From contig CANXME010000046.1 in NCBI GenBank assembly GCA_948144175.1, positions 1-64,000 of the forward strand: DNA of 64,000 nt, written 5' to 3'. The notes beneath the pieces were generated by a model. It did no database searches. It worked only from the letters and a program-made list of their open reading frames with translations, and had not been told where the DNA came from. Numbering within the stretch: position 1 is the first letter of the stretch; each line of letters opens with the position of its first letter. Source of the stretch: Closterium sp. NIES-65 (Eukaryota; Streptophyta; Zygnematophyceae; Desmidiales; Closteriaceae). Positions 47,442-59,400 of this stretch are shown here, piece by piece. The translations under genes were made by a program, and so were the position numbers.

Positions 47442-50400
47442 AGTAAAGGGAATCTAGCGGTCTGCCTCGATCAGAAGGTGGGAAATATATAAATCTAGTG
47501 AGCTAATAAGGTTCGAAAGGAATCTAATGCATATGTATGTGGAAAATGGTGCATTGGCCAGGTCGGTCAGTATGGGAACTTAGAGTGCAAATGCCAGGGA
47601 GAACGGAAGCGCTCAGATCTCGCATAGTACACCGAATCTAGTGGTCTCACTCAAATAGAAGGTAGGAAATAAATTCATCTAGTGAACGTAAGGGTTTGAA
47701 AGGTAACTAACGCATATGTGTAGAGAAAATGGTGCATCGGCCAGTCTGGCCGGCATTTCGCACTTATAGTGCAACTAGGGCCAAGGAGAACGGAAACGCT
47801 CATTCCTCAAAAAGTAAAGGGAATCTAGCCGTCTCACTCGATCAGAAGGTGGGAAATATATAAATCTAGTGAGCTAATAAGGTTCGGAAGGAATCTAATG
47901 CATATGTATATGGAAAGTGGTGCATTGGCCAGGTCGGTCAGTATGGGAACTTAGAGTGCAAATGCCTGGGAGAACGGAACCGCTCAGATCTCGCATAATA
48001 CACGGAATCTAGTGGTCTCACTCAAATATAAGGTAGGAAATATATTCATCTAGTGAACATAAGGGTTTGAAAGGTAACTAACGCACATGTGTAGAGAAAA
48101 TGGTGCATCGGCCAATCTGGCCGGCATTTCGCACTCATAGTGCAGGTGGGGCCAGGGAGAACAGAAACGCTCGTTTCTCAAAAAGTAGAGGGAATCTAAC
48201 GGTCTCACTCGATCAGAAGGTGGGAAATATATAATTATAGTGAGCTAATAAGGTTCGAAAGGAATCTAATGCATATGTATATGGAAAATGGTGCATTGGC
48301 CAGGTCGGTCAGTATGAGAACTTAGAGTGCAAATGCCAGGGAGAACGGAAGCGCTCAGATCTCGCATAGTACACGGAATCTAGTGGTCTCACTCAAATAG
48401 AAGGTAGAAAATAAATTCATCTAGTGAACGTAAGGGTTTGAAAGGTAACTAACGCACATGTGTAGAGAAAATGGTGCATCGGCCAGTCTGGCCGGCATTT
48501 CGCACTTATAGTGCAAGTAGGGCCAAGGAGAACGGAAACGCTCATTTCTCAAAAAGTAGAGGGAATCTAGCGGTCTCACTCGATCAAAAGGTGGGAAATA
48601 TATAAATCTAGTGAGCTAATAAGGTTCGAAAGGAATCTAATGCATATGTATATGGAAAATGGTGCATTGGCCAGGTCGGCCAGTATGGGAACTTAGAGTG
48701 CAAATGCCAGGGAGAACAGAAGCCCTCAGATCTCGCATAGTACACGGAATCTAGTGGTCTCATTCAAATAGAAGGTAGGAAATAAATTCATCTAGTGAAC
48801 GTAAGGGTTTGAAAGGTAACTAACGCACATGTGTAGAGAAAATGGTGCATCGGTCAGTCTGGCCGGCATTTCGCACTTATAGGGCAAGTAGGGCCAAGGA
48901 GAACGGAAACGCTCATTTCTCAAAAAGTAAAGGGAATCTAGCGGTCTGACTCGATCAGAAGGTGGGAAATATATAAATCTAGTGAGCTAATAAGGTTCGA
49001 AAGGAATCTAATGCATATGTATATGGAAAATGGTGCATTGGCCAGGTCGGTCAGTATGGGAACTTAGAGTGCAAAAGCCAGGGAGAACGGAAGCGCTCAG
49101 ATCTCGCATAGTACACGGAATCTAGTGGTCTCATTCAAATAGAAGGTAGGAAATAAATTCATCTAGTGAACGTAAGGGTTTGAAAGGTAACTAACTAACG
49201 CACATGTGTAGAGAAAATGGTGCATCGGTCAGTCTGGCCGGCATTTCGCACTTATAGTGCAAGTAGGGCCAAGGAGAACGGAAACGCTCATTTCTCAAAA
49301 AGTAAAGGGAATCTAGCGGTCTCACTTGATCAGAAGGTGGGAAATATATAAATCTAGTGAGCTAATAAGGTTCGAAAGGAATCTAATGCATATGTATATG
49401 GAAAATGGTGCATTGGCCAGGTCGGTCAGTATGAGAACTTAGAGTGCAAATGCCAGGGAGAACGGAAGCGCTCAGATCTCGCATAGTACACGGAATCTAG
49501 TGGTCTCACTCAAATAGAAGGTAGGAAATAAATTCATCTAGTGAACGTAAGGGTTTGAAAGGTAACTAACGCACATGTGTAGAGAAAATGGTGCATCGGC
49601 CAGTCTGGCCGGCATTTCGCACTTATAGTGCAAGTAGGGCCAAGGAGAACGGAAACGCTCATTTCTCAAAAAGTAGAGGGAATCTAGCGGTCTCACTCGA
49701 TCAAAAGGTGGGAAATATATAAATCTAGTGAGCTAATAAGGTTCGAAAGGAATCTAATGCATATGTATATGGAAAATGGTGCATTGGCCAGGTCGGCCAG
49801 TATGGGAACTTAGAGTGCAAATGCCAGGGAGAACAGAAGCCCTCAGATCTCGCATAGTACACGGAATCTAGTGGTCTCATTCAAATAGAAGGTAGGAAAT
49901 AAATTCATCTAGTGAACGTAAGGGTTTGAAAGGTAACTAACGCACATGTGTAGAGAAAATGGTGCATCGGTCAGTCTGGCCGGCATTTCGCACTTATAGG
50001 GCAAGTAGGGCCAAGGAGAACGGAAACGCTCATTTCTCAAAAAGTAAAGGGAATCTAGCGGTCTGACTCGATCAGAAGGTGGGAAATATATAAATCTAGT
50101 GAGCTAATAAGGTTCGAAAGGAATCTAATGCATATGTATATGGAAAATGGTGCATTGGCCAGGTCGGTCAGTATGGGAACTTAGAGTGCAAAAGCCAGGG
50201 AGAACGGAAGCGCTCAGATCTCGCATAGTACACGGAATCTAGTGGTCTCATTCAAATAGAAGGTAGGAAATAAATTCATCTAGTGAACGTAAGGGTTTGA
50301 AAGGTAACTAACTAACGCACATGTGTAGAGAAAATGGTGCATCGGTCAGTCTGGCCGGCATTTCGCACTTATAGTGCAAGTAGGGCCAAGGAGAACGGAA

Positions 50401-53097
50401 ACGCTCATTTCTCAAAAAGTAAAGGGAATCTAGCGGTCTCACTTGATCAGAAGGTGGGAAATATATAAATTTAGTGAGCTAATAAGGTTCGAAAGGAATC
50501 TAATGCATATGTATATGGAAAATGGTGCATTGGCCAGGTCGGTCAGTATGGGAACTTAGAGTGCAAAAGCCAGGGAGAACGGAAGCGCTCAGATCTCGCA
50601 TAGTATACGGAATCTAGTGGTCTCATTCAAATAGAAGGTAGGAAATAAATTCATCTAGTGAACGTAAGGGTTTGAAAGGTAACTAACGCACATGTGTAGA
50701 GAAAATGGTGCATCGGTCAGTCTGGCCGGCATTTCGCACTTATAGTGCAAGTAGGGCCAAGGAGAACGGAAACGCTCATTTCTCAAAACGTAAAGGGAAT
50801 CTAGCGGTCGGTGGGAAATATATAAATCTAGTGAGCTAATAAGGTTCGAAAGGAATCTAATGCATATGGATATGGAAAATGGTGCATTGGCCAGGTCGGT
50901 CAGTATGGGAACTTAGAGTGCAAAAGCCAGGGAGAACGGAAGCGCTCAGATCTCGCATAGTACACGGAATCTAGTGGTCTCATTCAAATAGAAGGTAGGA
51001 AATAAATTCATCTAGTGAACGTAAGGGTTTGAAAGGTAACTAACTAACGCACATGTGTAGAGAAAATGGTGCATCGGTCAGTCTGGCCGGCATTTCGCAC
51101 TTATAGTGCAAGTAGGGCCAAGGAGAACGGAAACGCTAATTTCTCAAAAAGTAGAGGGAATCTAGCGGTCTCACTTGATCAGAAGGTGGGAAATATATAA
51201 ATCTAGTGAGCTAATAAGGTTCGAAAGGAATCTAATGCATATGTATGTGGAAAATGGTGCATTGGCCAGGTCGGTCAGTATGGGAACTTAGAGTGCAAAT
51301 GCCAGGGAGAACGGAAGCGCTCACATCTCGCATAGTACACGGAATCTAGTGGTCTCATTCAAATAGAAGGTAGGAAATAAATTCATCTAGTGAACGTAAG
51401 GGTTTGAAAGGTAACTAACGCACATGTGTAGAGAAAATGGTGCATCGGCCAGTCTGGCCGGCATTTCGCACTTATAGTGCAACTAGGGCCAAGGAGAACG
51501 GAAACGCTCATTCCTCAAAAAGTAAAGGGAATCTAGCCGTCTCACTCGATCAGAAGGTGGGAAATATATAAATCTAGTGAGCTAATAAGGTTTGGAAGGA
51601 ATCTAATGCATATGTATATGGAAAATGGTGCATTGGCCAGGTCGGTCAGTATGGGAACTTAGAGTGCAAATGCCTGGGAGAACGGAACCGCTCAGATCTC
51701 GGATAATACACGGAATCTAGTGGTCTCACTCAAAAATAAGGTAGGAAATATATTCATCTAGTGAACATAAGGGTTTGAAAGGTAACTAACGCACATGTGT
51801 AGAGAAAATGGTGCATCGGCCAATCTGGCCGGCATTTCGCACTCATAGTGTTGGTGGGGCCAGGGAGAACGGAAACGCTCGTTTCTCAAAAAGTAGAGGG
51901 AATCTAACGGTCTCACTCGATCAGAAGGTGGGAAATATATAATTATAGTGAGCTAATAAGGTTCGAAAGGAATCTAATGCATATGTATATGGAAAAAGGT
52001 GCATTGGCCAGGTCGGTCAGTATGGGAACTTAGAGTGCAAATGCCAGGGAGAACGGAAGCGCTCAGATCTCGCATAGTACATGGAATCTAGTGGTCTCAC
52101 TCAAATAGAATGTAGGAAATAAATTCATCTAGTGAACGTAAGGGTTTGAAAGGTAACTAACGCACATGTGTAGAGAAAATGGTGCATCGGCCAGTCTGGC
52201 CGGCATTTCGCACTTATAGTGCAACTAGGGCCAAGGAGAACGGAAACGCTCATTCCTCAAAAAGTAAAGGGAATCTAGCCGTCTCACTCGATCAGAAGGT
52301 GGGAAATATATAAATCTAGTGAGCTAATAAGGTTCGAAAGGAATCTAATGCATATGTATATGGAAAGTGGTGCATTGGCCAGGTCGGTCAGTATGGGAAC
52401 TTAGAGTGCAAATGCATGGGAGAACGGAACCGCTCAGATCTCGCATAATACACGGAATCTAGTGGTCTCACTCAAATATAAGGTAGGAAATATATTCATC
52501 TAGTCAACGTAAGGGTTTGAAAGGTAACTAACGCACATGTGTAGAGAAAATGGTGCATCGGCCAGTCTGGCCGGCATTTCGCACTCGTAGTGCAAGTGGG
52601 GCCAGGGAGAACGGAAACGCTCGTTTCTCAAAAAGTAGAGGGAATCTAACGGTCTCACTTAATCAAAAGGTGGGAAATATATAAATCTAGTCAGCTAAAA
52701 AGGTTTGAAATGTATTCAACACACATGTATAGATAAAATGGTGCATTGGCCAGGTCGGTCAGTATCGGAACTTAAAATGCAAATGCCAGGGAGAACGGAA
52801 GCGCTCAGATCTCGCATAGCATACGGAATCAAGTGGTCTCACTCAAATAGAAAGTAGGAAATATATTCATCTAGTGAACGTAAGGGTTTGAAAGGTAACT
52901 AACGCACATGTGTAGAGAAAATTGTGCATCGGCCAGTCTGGCCGGCATTTCGCACTTATAGTGCAAGTAGGGCCAAGGAGAACGGAAACGCTCATTTCTC
53001 AAAAAGTAAAGGGAATCTAGCGGTCTCACTCGATCAGAAGGTGGGAAATATATAAATCTAGTGAGCTAATAAGGTTCGAAAGGAATCTAATGCATAT

Positions 53098-53236
53098 TGT
53101 CAGAGGTCCACTGGTGATCCCCGATCGATCCTAGGGAAGGGTTACAAGCACGTTTGCCTGGGGGGTTATGGGCGCACTGACCCGCTAGTGAAACAAGCCC
53201 TTTTATCCCAATGGTCTAGTGGTTGGGATTCTGACA
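53098..53236 (+). repeat. Element 3 5' LTR (139 bp)
   Basis: Starts TGTCAGAGGTCC and ends GGGATTCTGACA. Contains gatccccgatcgatcc, and near the 3' end a hairpin ATCCCAA...TTGGGAT whose loop is TGGTCTAGTGG. All five differences from the other LTR lie before 53189; the last 48 bp are identical. Confidence 0.93.
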
Positions 53237-53272
53237 TGGTATCAGAGCGAAGGTCTCGGGTTGGAATCTCGG
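53205..53272 (+). promoter_or_regulatory. tRNA-like A box and B box spanning the LTR/primer-site junction
   Basis: The LTR end tggtctagtggttgggattc (53212-53231) matches the D-arm and A box of a tRNA-Glu-type gene, with one likely change at tRNA position 21. 47 bp downstream of the A-box start, ggttggaatct (53259-53269) is a B box with two mismatches to GGTTCGANTCC. It sits in a possible T-arm: stem tcggg/ctcgg with two wobbles and a 7-base loop ttggaat. The acceptor strands do not pair, so this is not a working tRNA gene. An RNA polymerase III internal promoter, or a tRNA-mimic fold in the element RNA, is inferred. Alternatively the A-box match is a by-product of the ATCCCAA/TTGGGAT hairpin. 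Confidence 0.45.
53237..53248 (+). other. Element 3 primer-binding site
   Basis: TGGTATCAGAGC directly follows the 5' LTR and is a perfect copy of the typical plant copia/TRIM site complementary to the initiator-Met tRNA 3' end. Confidence 0.88.
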
Positions 53273-53277
53273 TGTAT

Positions 53278-53298
53278 GCACTTCGGGCATCCCAGTGC
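53278..53298 (+). other. Hairpin just before the element 3 polypurine tract
   Basis: GCACT pairs with AGTGC and, after a 2-base bulge (tc), GGG pairs with CCC around a CAT loop, giving 8 base pairs in 21 bases. It lies between the T-arm-like sequence and the polypurine tract. It could be a packaging or dimer signal in an element with almost no other internal sequence; that role is inference. Confidence 0.5.
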
Positions 53299-53305
53299 GG
53301 GGGGG

Positions 53306-53444
53306 TGTCAGAGGTCCATTGGTGATCCCCGATCGATCCTAGGGAAGGGTTACAGGCACGTTTGCCTGGGGGGTTATGGGCGCACAAACCCGCTACTGAA
53401 ACAAGCCCTTTTATCCCAATGGTCTAGTGGTTGGGATTCTGACA
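53306..53444 (+). repeat. Element 3 3' LTR (139 bp)
   Basis: Second copy of the LTR, differing at five positions from 53098-53236. It is followed by CATAT and then the interrupted satellite continues (gtatatagaaaatgg). It carries the same A-box-like 3' end, but without the B-box partner downstream. Confidence 0.93.
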
Positions 53445-56400
53445 CATATGTATATAGAAAATGGTGCATTGGCCAGGTCGGTCAGTATGGGAACTTAGAG
53501 TGCAAATGCCAGGGAGAACGGAAGCGTTCAGATCTCGCATAGTACACGGAATATAGTGGTCTCACTCAAATAGAAGGTAGGAAATAAATTCATCTAGTGA
53601 ACGTAAGGGTTTGAAAGGTAACTAATGCACATGTGTAGAGAAAATGGTGCATCGGCCAGTCTGGCCGGCATTTCGCACTTATAGTGCAAGTAGGGCCAAG
53701 GAGAATGGAAACGCTCATTTCTCAAAAAGTAAAGGGAATCTAGCGGTCTCACTCGATTAGAACGTGGGAAATATATAAATCTAGTGAGCTAATAACGTTC
53801 GAAAGGAATCCAATGCATATGTATATGGAAAATGGTGCATTGGCCAGGTCGGTCAGTATGGGAACTTAGAGTGCAAATGCCAGGGAGAACGGAAGCGCTC
53901 AGATCTGGCATAGTACACGGAATCAAGTGGTCTCACTCAAATAGAAAGTAGGAAATATATTCATCTAGTGAACGTAAGGGTTTGAAAGGTAACTAACGCA
54001 CATGTGTAGAGAAAATGGTGCATCGGCCAGTCTGGCCAGAATTTCGCACTTATAGTGCAAGTAGGGCCAATGAGAACGGAAACGCTCATTTCTCAAAAAG
54101 TAAAGGGAATCTAGCGGTCTCACTCGATCAGAAGGTGGGAAATATATAAATCTAGTGAGCTAATAAGGTTCGGAAGGAATCTAATGCATATGTATATGGA
54201 AAGTGGTGCATTGGCCAGGTCGGTCAGTATGGGAACTTAGAGTGCAAATGCCTGGGAGAACGGAACCGCTCAGATCTCGCATAATACACGAAATCTAGTG
54301 GTCTCACTCAAATATAAGGTAGGAAATATATTCATCTAGTGAACGTAAGGGTTTGAAAGGTAACTAACGCACATGTGTACAGAAAATGGTGCATCGGCCA
54401 GTCTGGCCGGCATTTCGCACTCGTAGTGCAGGTGGGGCCAGGGAGAACGGAAACGCTCGTTTCTCAAAAAGTAGAGGGAATCTAACGGTCTCACTCGATC
54501 AGAAGGTGGGAAATATATAAATCTAGTCAGCTAAAAAGGTTTGAAATGTATTCAACGCACATGTATAGAGAAAATGGTGCATTGGCCAGGTCGGTCAGTA
54601 TCGGAACTTAAAATGCAAATGCCAGGGAGAACGGAAGCGCTCAGATCTCGCATAGTACACGGAATCAAGTGGTCTCACTCAAATAGAAAGTAGGAAATAT
54701 ATTCATCTAGTGAACGTAAGGGTTTGAAAAGTAACTAACGCATATGTGTAGAGAAAATTGTGCATCGGCCAGTCTGGTCGGCATTTCGCACTTATAGTGC
54801 AACTAGGGCCAAGGAGAACGGAAACGCTCATTTCTCAAAAAGTAGAGGGAATCTAGCGGTCTCACTCGATCAGAAGGTGGAAAATATATAAATCTGGTGA
54901 GCTAATAAGGTTCGAAAGGAATCTAATGCATATGTATATGGAAAATGGTGCATTGGCCAGGTCGGTCAGTATGGGAACTTAGAGTGCAAATGCCGGGGAA
55001 ACGGAAGCGCTCAGATCTCGCATAGTACACGGAATCTAGTGGTCTCACTCAAATAGAAGGTAGGAAATAAATTCATCTAGTGAACGTAAGGGTTTGAAAG
55101 GTAACTAACGCACTAGTGTAGAGAAAATGGTGCATCGGCCAGTGTGGCCGGCATTTCGCACTTATAGTGCAACTAGGGCCAAGGAGAACAGAAACGCTCA
55201 TTTCTCAAAAAGTAAAGGGAATCTAGCGGTCTCACTCGATCAAAAGGTGGGAAATATATAAATCTAGTGAGCTAATAAGGTTCGAAAGGAATCTAATGCA
55301 TATGTATATGGAAAATGGTGCATTGGCCAGGTCGGTCAGTATGGGAACTTAGAGTGCAAATGCCAGGGAGAACGGAAGCGCTCAGATCTGGCATAGTACA
55401 CGGAATCTAGTGGTCTCACTCAACTAGAAGGTAGGAAATAAATTTATCTAGTGAACGTAAGGGTTTGAAAGGTAACTAACGCACATGTGTAGAGAAAATG
55501 GTGCATCGGCCAGTCTGGCCGGCATTTCGCACTTATAGTGCAAGTAGGGCCAAGGAGAACGGAAACGCTCATTTCTCAAAAAGTAATGGGAATCTAGCGG
55601 TCTCACTCGATCAGAACGTGGGAAATATATAAATCTAGTGAGCTAGTAAGGTTCGAAAGGAATCTAATGCATATGTATATGAAAAATGGTGCATTGGCCA
55701 GGTCGGTCAGTATGGGAACTTAGAGTGCAAATGCCAGGGAGAACGGAAGCGCTCAGATCTCGCATAGTACACGGAATCTAGTGGTCTCACTCAAATAGAA
55801 TGTAGGAAATAAATTCATCTAGCGAACGTAAGGGTTTGAAAGGTAACTAACGCACATGTGTAGAGAGAATGGTGCATCGGCCAGTCTGGCCGGCATTTCG
55901 CAGTTATAGTGCAAGTAGGGCCAAGGAGAACGGAAACGCTCATTTCTCAAAAAGTAAAGGGAATCTAGCGGTCTCACTCGATCAGAAGGTGGGAGATATA
56001 TAAATCTAGTGAGATAATAAGGTTCGGAAGGAATCTAATGCATATGTATATGGAAAATGGTGCATTGGCCAGGTCGGTCAGTATGGGAACTTAGAGTGCA
56101 AATGCCTGGGAGAACGGAACCGCTCAAATCTCGCACAATACACGGAATCTAGTGGTCTCACTCGAATATATAGTAGTTCATATATTCATCTAGTGAACGT
56201 AAGGGTTTGAAAGGTAACTAACGCACATGTGTAGAGAAAATGGTGCATCGGCCAGTCTGGCCGGGATTTCGCACTCATAGAACAGGTGGGGCCAGGGAGA
56301 ACAGAAACGCTCGTTTCTCAAAAAGTAGAGGGAATCTAACGGTCTGACTCGATCAGAAGGTGGGAAATATATAAATCTAGTCAGCTAAAAAGGTTTGAAA

Positions 56401-59400
56401 TGTATTCAACGCACATGTATAGAGAAAATGGTGCATTGGTTAGGTCGGTCAGTATCGGAACTTAAAATGCAAATGCCAGGGAGAACGGAAGCGCTCAGAT
56501 CTCGCATAGTACACGGAATCAAGTGGTCTCACTCAAATAGAAAGTAGGAAATATATTCATCTAGTAAACGAAAAGGTTTGAAAGGTAACTAACGCACATG
56601 TGGAGAGAAAATTGTGCATCGGCCAGTCTGGCCGGCATTTCGCACTTATAGTGCAACTAGGGTCAAGGAGAACGGAAATGCTCATTTCTCAGAAAGTAGA
56701 GGGAATCTAGCGGTCTCACTCGATTTGAAGGTGGGAAATATATAAATCTAGTGAGCTAATAAGGTTTGAAAGGAATCTAATGCATATGTATATGGAAAAT
56801 GGTGCATTGGCCAGGTCGGTAAGTATGGGAACTTAGAGTGCAAATGCCAGGGAGAACGGAAGCGCTCAGATCTCGCATAGTACACGGAATCTAGTGGTCT
56901 CACTCAAATAGAAGGTAGGAAATAAATTCATCTAGTGAACGTAAGGGTTTGAAAGGTAACTAACGCACATGTGTAGAGAAAATGGTGCATCGGCCAGTCT
57001 GGCTGGCATTTCGCACTTATAGTGCAAGTAGGGCCAAGGAGAACGGAAACGCTCATTTCTCAAAAAGTAGAGGGAATCTAGCAGTTTCACTCGATCAGAA
57101 GGTGGGAAATATATAAATCTAGTGAGCTAATAAGGTTCGAAAGGAATCTAATGCATATGTATATGGAAAATGGTGCATTGGTCAGGTCGGTCAGTATGGG
57201 AACTTGGAGTGCAAATGCCTCGGAGAACGGAAGCGCTCAGATCTCGCATAATACACGGAATCTAGTGGTCTCACTCAAAGATAAGGTAGGAAATAAATTC
57301 ATCTAGTGAACGTAAGGGTTTGAAAGGTAACTAACGTACATGTGTAGAGAAAATGGTGCATCGGCCAGTCTGGCCGGCATTTCGCACTCATAGTGCAGGT
57401 GGGGCCAGGGAGAACGGAAACGCTCGTTTCTCAAAAAGTAGAGGGAATCTAACCGTCTCACTCGATCAGAAGGTGGGAAATATATACATCTAGTCAGCTA
57501 AAAAGGTTTGAAATGTATTCAACGCACATGTATAGAGAAAATGGTGCATTGGCCAGGTCGGTCAGTATCGGAACTTAAAATGCAGATGCCAGGGAGAACG
57601 GAAGCGCTCAGATCTCGCATAGTACACGGAATCAAGGGGTCTCACTCAAATAGAAAGTAGAAAATATATTCATCTAGTGAACGTAAGGGTTTGAAAGGTA
57701 ACTAACGCACATGTGTAGAGAAAATTGTGCATCGGCCAGTCTGGCCGGCATTTCGCACTTATAGTGCAAGTAGGGCCAAGGAGAACGGAAACGCTCATTT
57801 CTCAAAAAGTAGAGGGAATCTAGCGGTCTCACTCGATCACAAGGTGGGAAATATATTTATCTAGTGAGCTAATAAGGTTCGAAAGGAATCTAATGCATAT
57901 GTATATGGAAAATGGTGCATAGGCCAGGTCGGTCAGTATGGGAACTTAGAGTGCAAATGCCAGGGAGAACGGAAGCGCTCAGATCTCGCATAGTACACGA
58001 AATCTAGTGGTCTCACTCAAATAGAAGGTAGGAAATAAATTCATCTAGTGAACATAAGGGTTTGAAAGGTAACTAACGCACATGTGTAGACAAAATGGTG
58101 CATCGGCCAGTCTAGCCGGCATTTCGCACTTGTAGTGCAAGTAGGGCCAAGGAGAACGGAAACGCTCATTTCTCGAAAAGAAGAGGGAATCTAGCGGTCT
58201 CACTCGATCACAAGGTGGGAAATATATAAATCTAGTGAGCTAATAAGGTTCGAAAGGAATCTAATGCATATGTATATGGAAAATGGTGCATTGGCCAGGT
58301 CGGTCAGTATCGGAACTTAAAATGCAGATGCCAGGGAGAATGGAAGCGCTCAGATCTCGCATAGTACACGGAATCAAGGGGTCTCACTCAAATAGAAAGT
58401 AGAAAATATATTCATCTAGTGAACGTAAGGGTTTGAAAGGTAACTAACGCACATGTGTAGAGAAAATTGTGCATCGGCCAGTCTGGCCGGCATTTCGCAC
58501 TTATAGTGCAAGGAGGGCCAAGGAGAACGGAAACGCTCATTTCTCAAAAAGTAGAGGGAATCTAGCGGTCTCACTCGATCACAAGGTGGGAAATATATTT
58601 ATCTAGTGAGCTAATAAGGTTAGAAAGGAATCTAATGCATATGTATATGGAAAATGGTGCATAGGCCAGGTCGGTCAGTATGGGAACTTAGAGTGCAAAT
58701 GCCAGGGAGAACGGAAGCGCTCAGATCTCGCATAGTACACGAAATCTAGTGGTCTCACTCAAATAGAAGGTAGGAAATAAATTCATCTAGTGAACATAAG
58801 GGTTTGAAAGGTAACTAACGCACATGTGTAGACAAAATGGTGCATCGGCCAGTCTAGCCGGCATTTCGCACTTGTAGTGCAAGTAGGGCCAAGGAGAACG
58901 GAAACGCTCATTTCTCGAAAAGAAGAGGGAATCTAGCGGTCTCACTCGATCACAAGGTGGGAAATATATAAATCTAGTGAGCTAATAAGGTTCGAAAGGA
59001 ATCTAACGCATATGTATATGGAAAATGGTGCATTGGCCAGGTCGGTCAGTATGGGAACTTAGAGTGCAAATGCCAGGGAGAACGGAAGCGCTCAGATCTC
59101 GCATAGTACACGGAATCTAGTGGTCTCACTCAAATAGAAGGTAGGAAATAAATTCATCTAGTGAACGTAAGGGTTTGAAAGGTAACTAACGCACATGTGT
59201 AGAGAAAATGGTGCATCGGCCAGTCTGGCCGGCATTTCGCACTTATAGTGCAACTAGGGTCAAGGAGAACGGAAATGCTCATTTCTCAAAAAGTAGAGGG
59301 AATCTAGCGGTCTCACTCGATTTGAAGGTGGGAAATATATAAATCTAGTGAGCTAATAAGGTTTGAAAGGAATCTAATGCATATGTATATGGAAAATGGT

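Larger units (their letters stand above)
44796..53097. repeat. Satellite C, block 3
   Basis: About 8.3 kb, or 22 dimers of 371 bp. Successive unit starts (agtagaggga or agtaaaggga) at 47071, 47442 and 47813 are exactly 371 bp apart. Higher-order copies are visible: gtatgtgg at 46051 and 47535, and cgatcaaaagg near 47098 and 48582, both offset by 1,484 bp (four dimers). A 4-bp duplication (aactaactaacg) marks further copies near 49190, 50308 and 51040. One unit near 50808 has lost about 18 bp. No gene is seen. Confidence 0.95.
53098..53444 (+). mobile_element. Element 3: 347-bp TRIM-type LTR retroelement
   Basis: Two 139-bp LTRs (53098-53236 and 53306-53444) flank only 69 bp of internal sequence. 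The target-site duplication is CATAT (53093-53097 and 53445-53449), and removing the element restores an ordinary satellite C half A. A perfect 12-base initiator-Met primer site TGGTATCAGAGC follows the 5' LTR, and a G-rich polypurine tract (ggggggg, 53299-53305) precedes the 3' LTR. The LTR ends are perfect 7-bp inverted repeats (TGTCAGA/TCTGACA). The LTRs differ at five positions (53111, 53147, 53178, 53179, 53188), about 3.6 percent, so this insertion is older than elements 1 and 2. There is no coding capacity; short open frames crossing it are incidental. The size is near the lower limit known to me for LTR elements. Confidence 0.93.

Noticed and set aside
53205-53279. A genuine tRNA gene in element 3
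   Set aside because: The A and B box-like motifs are correctly spaced, but the acceptor strands do not pair, there is no anticodon arm, and the B box has two mismatches.
53166-53542. Short frames of 73 and 107 codons crossing element 3
   Set aside because: They run through LTR, primer site and satellite without respect for element borders and have no domain.
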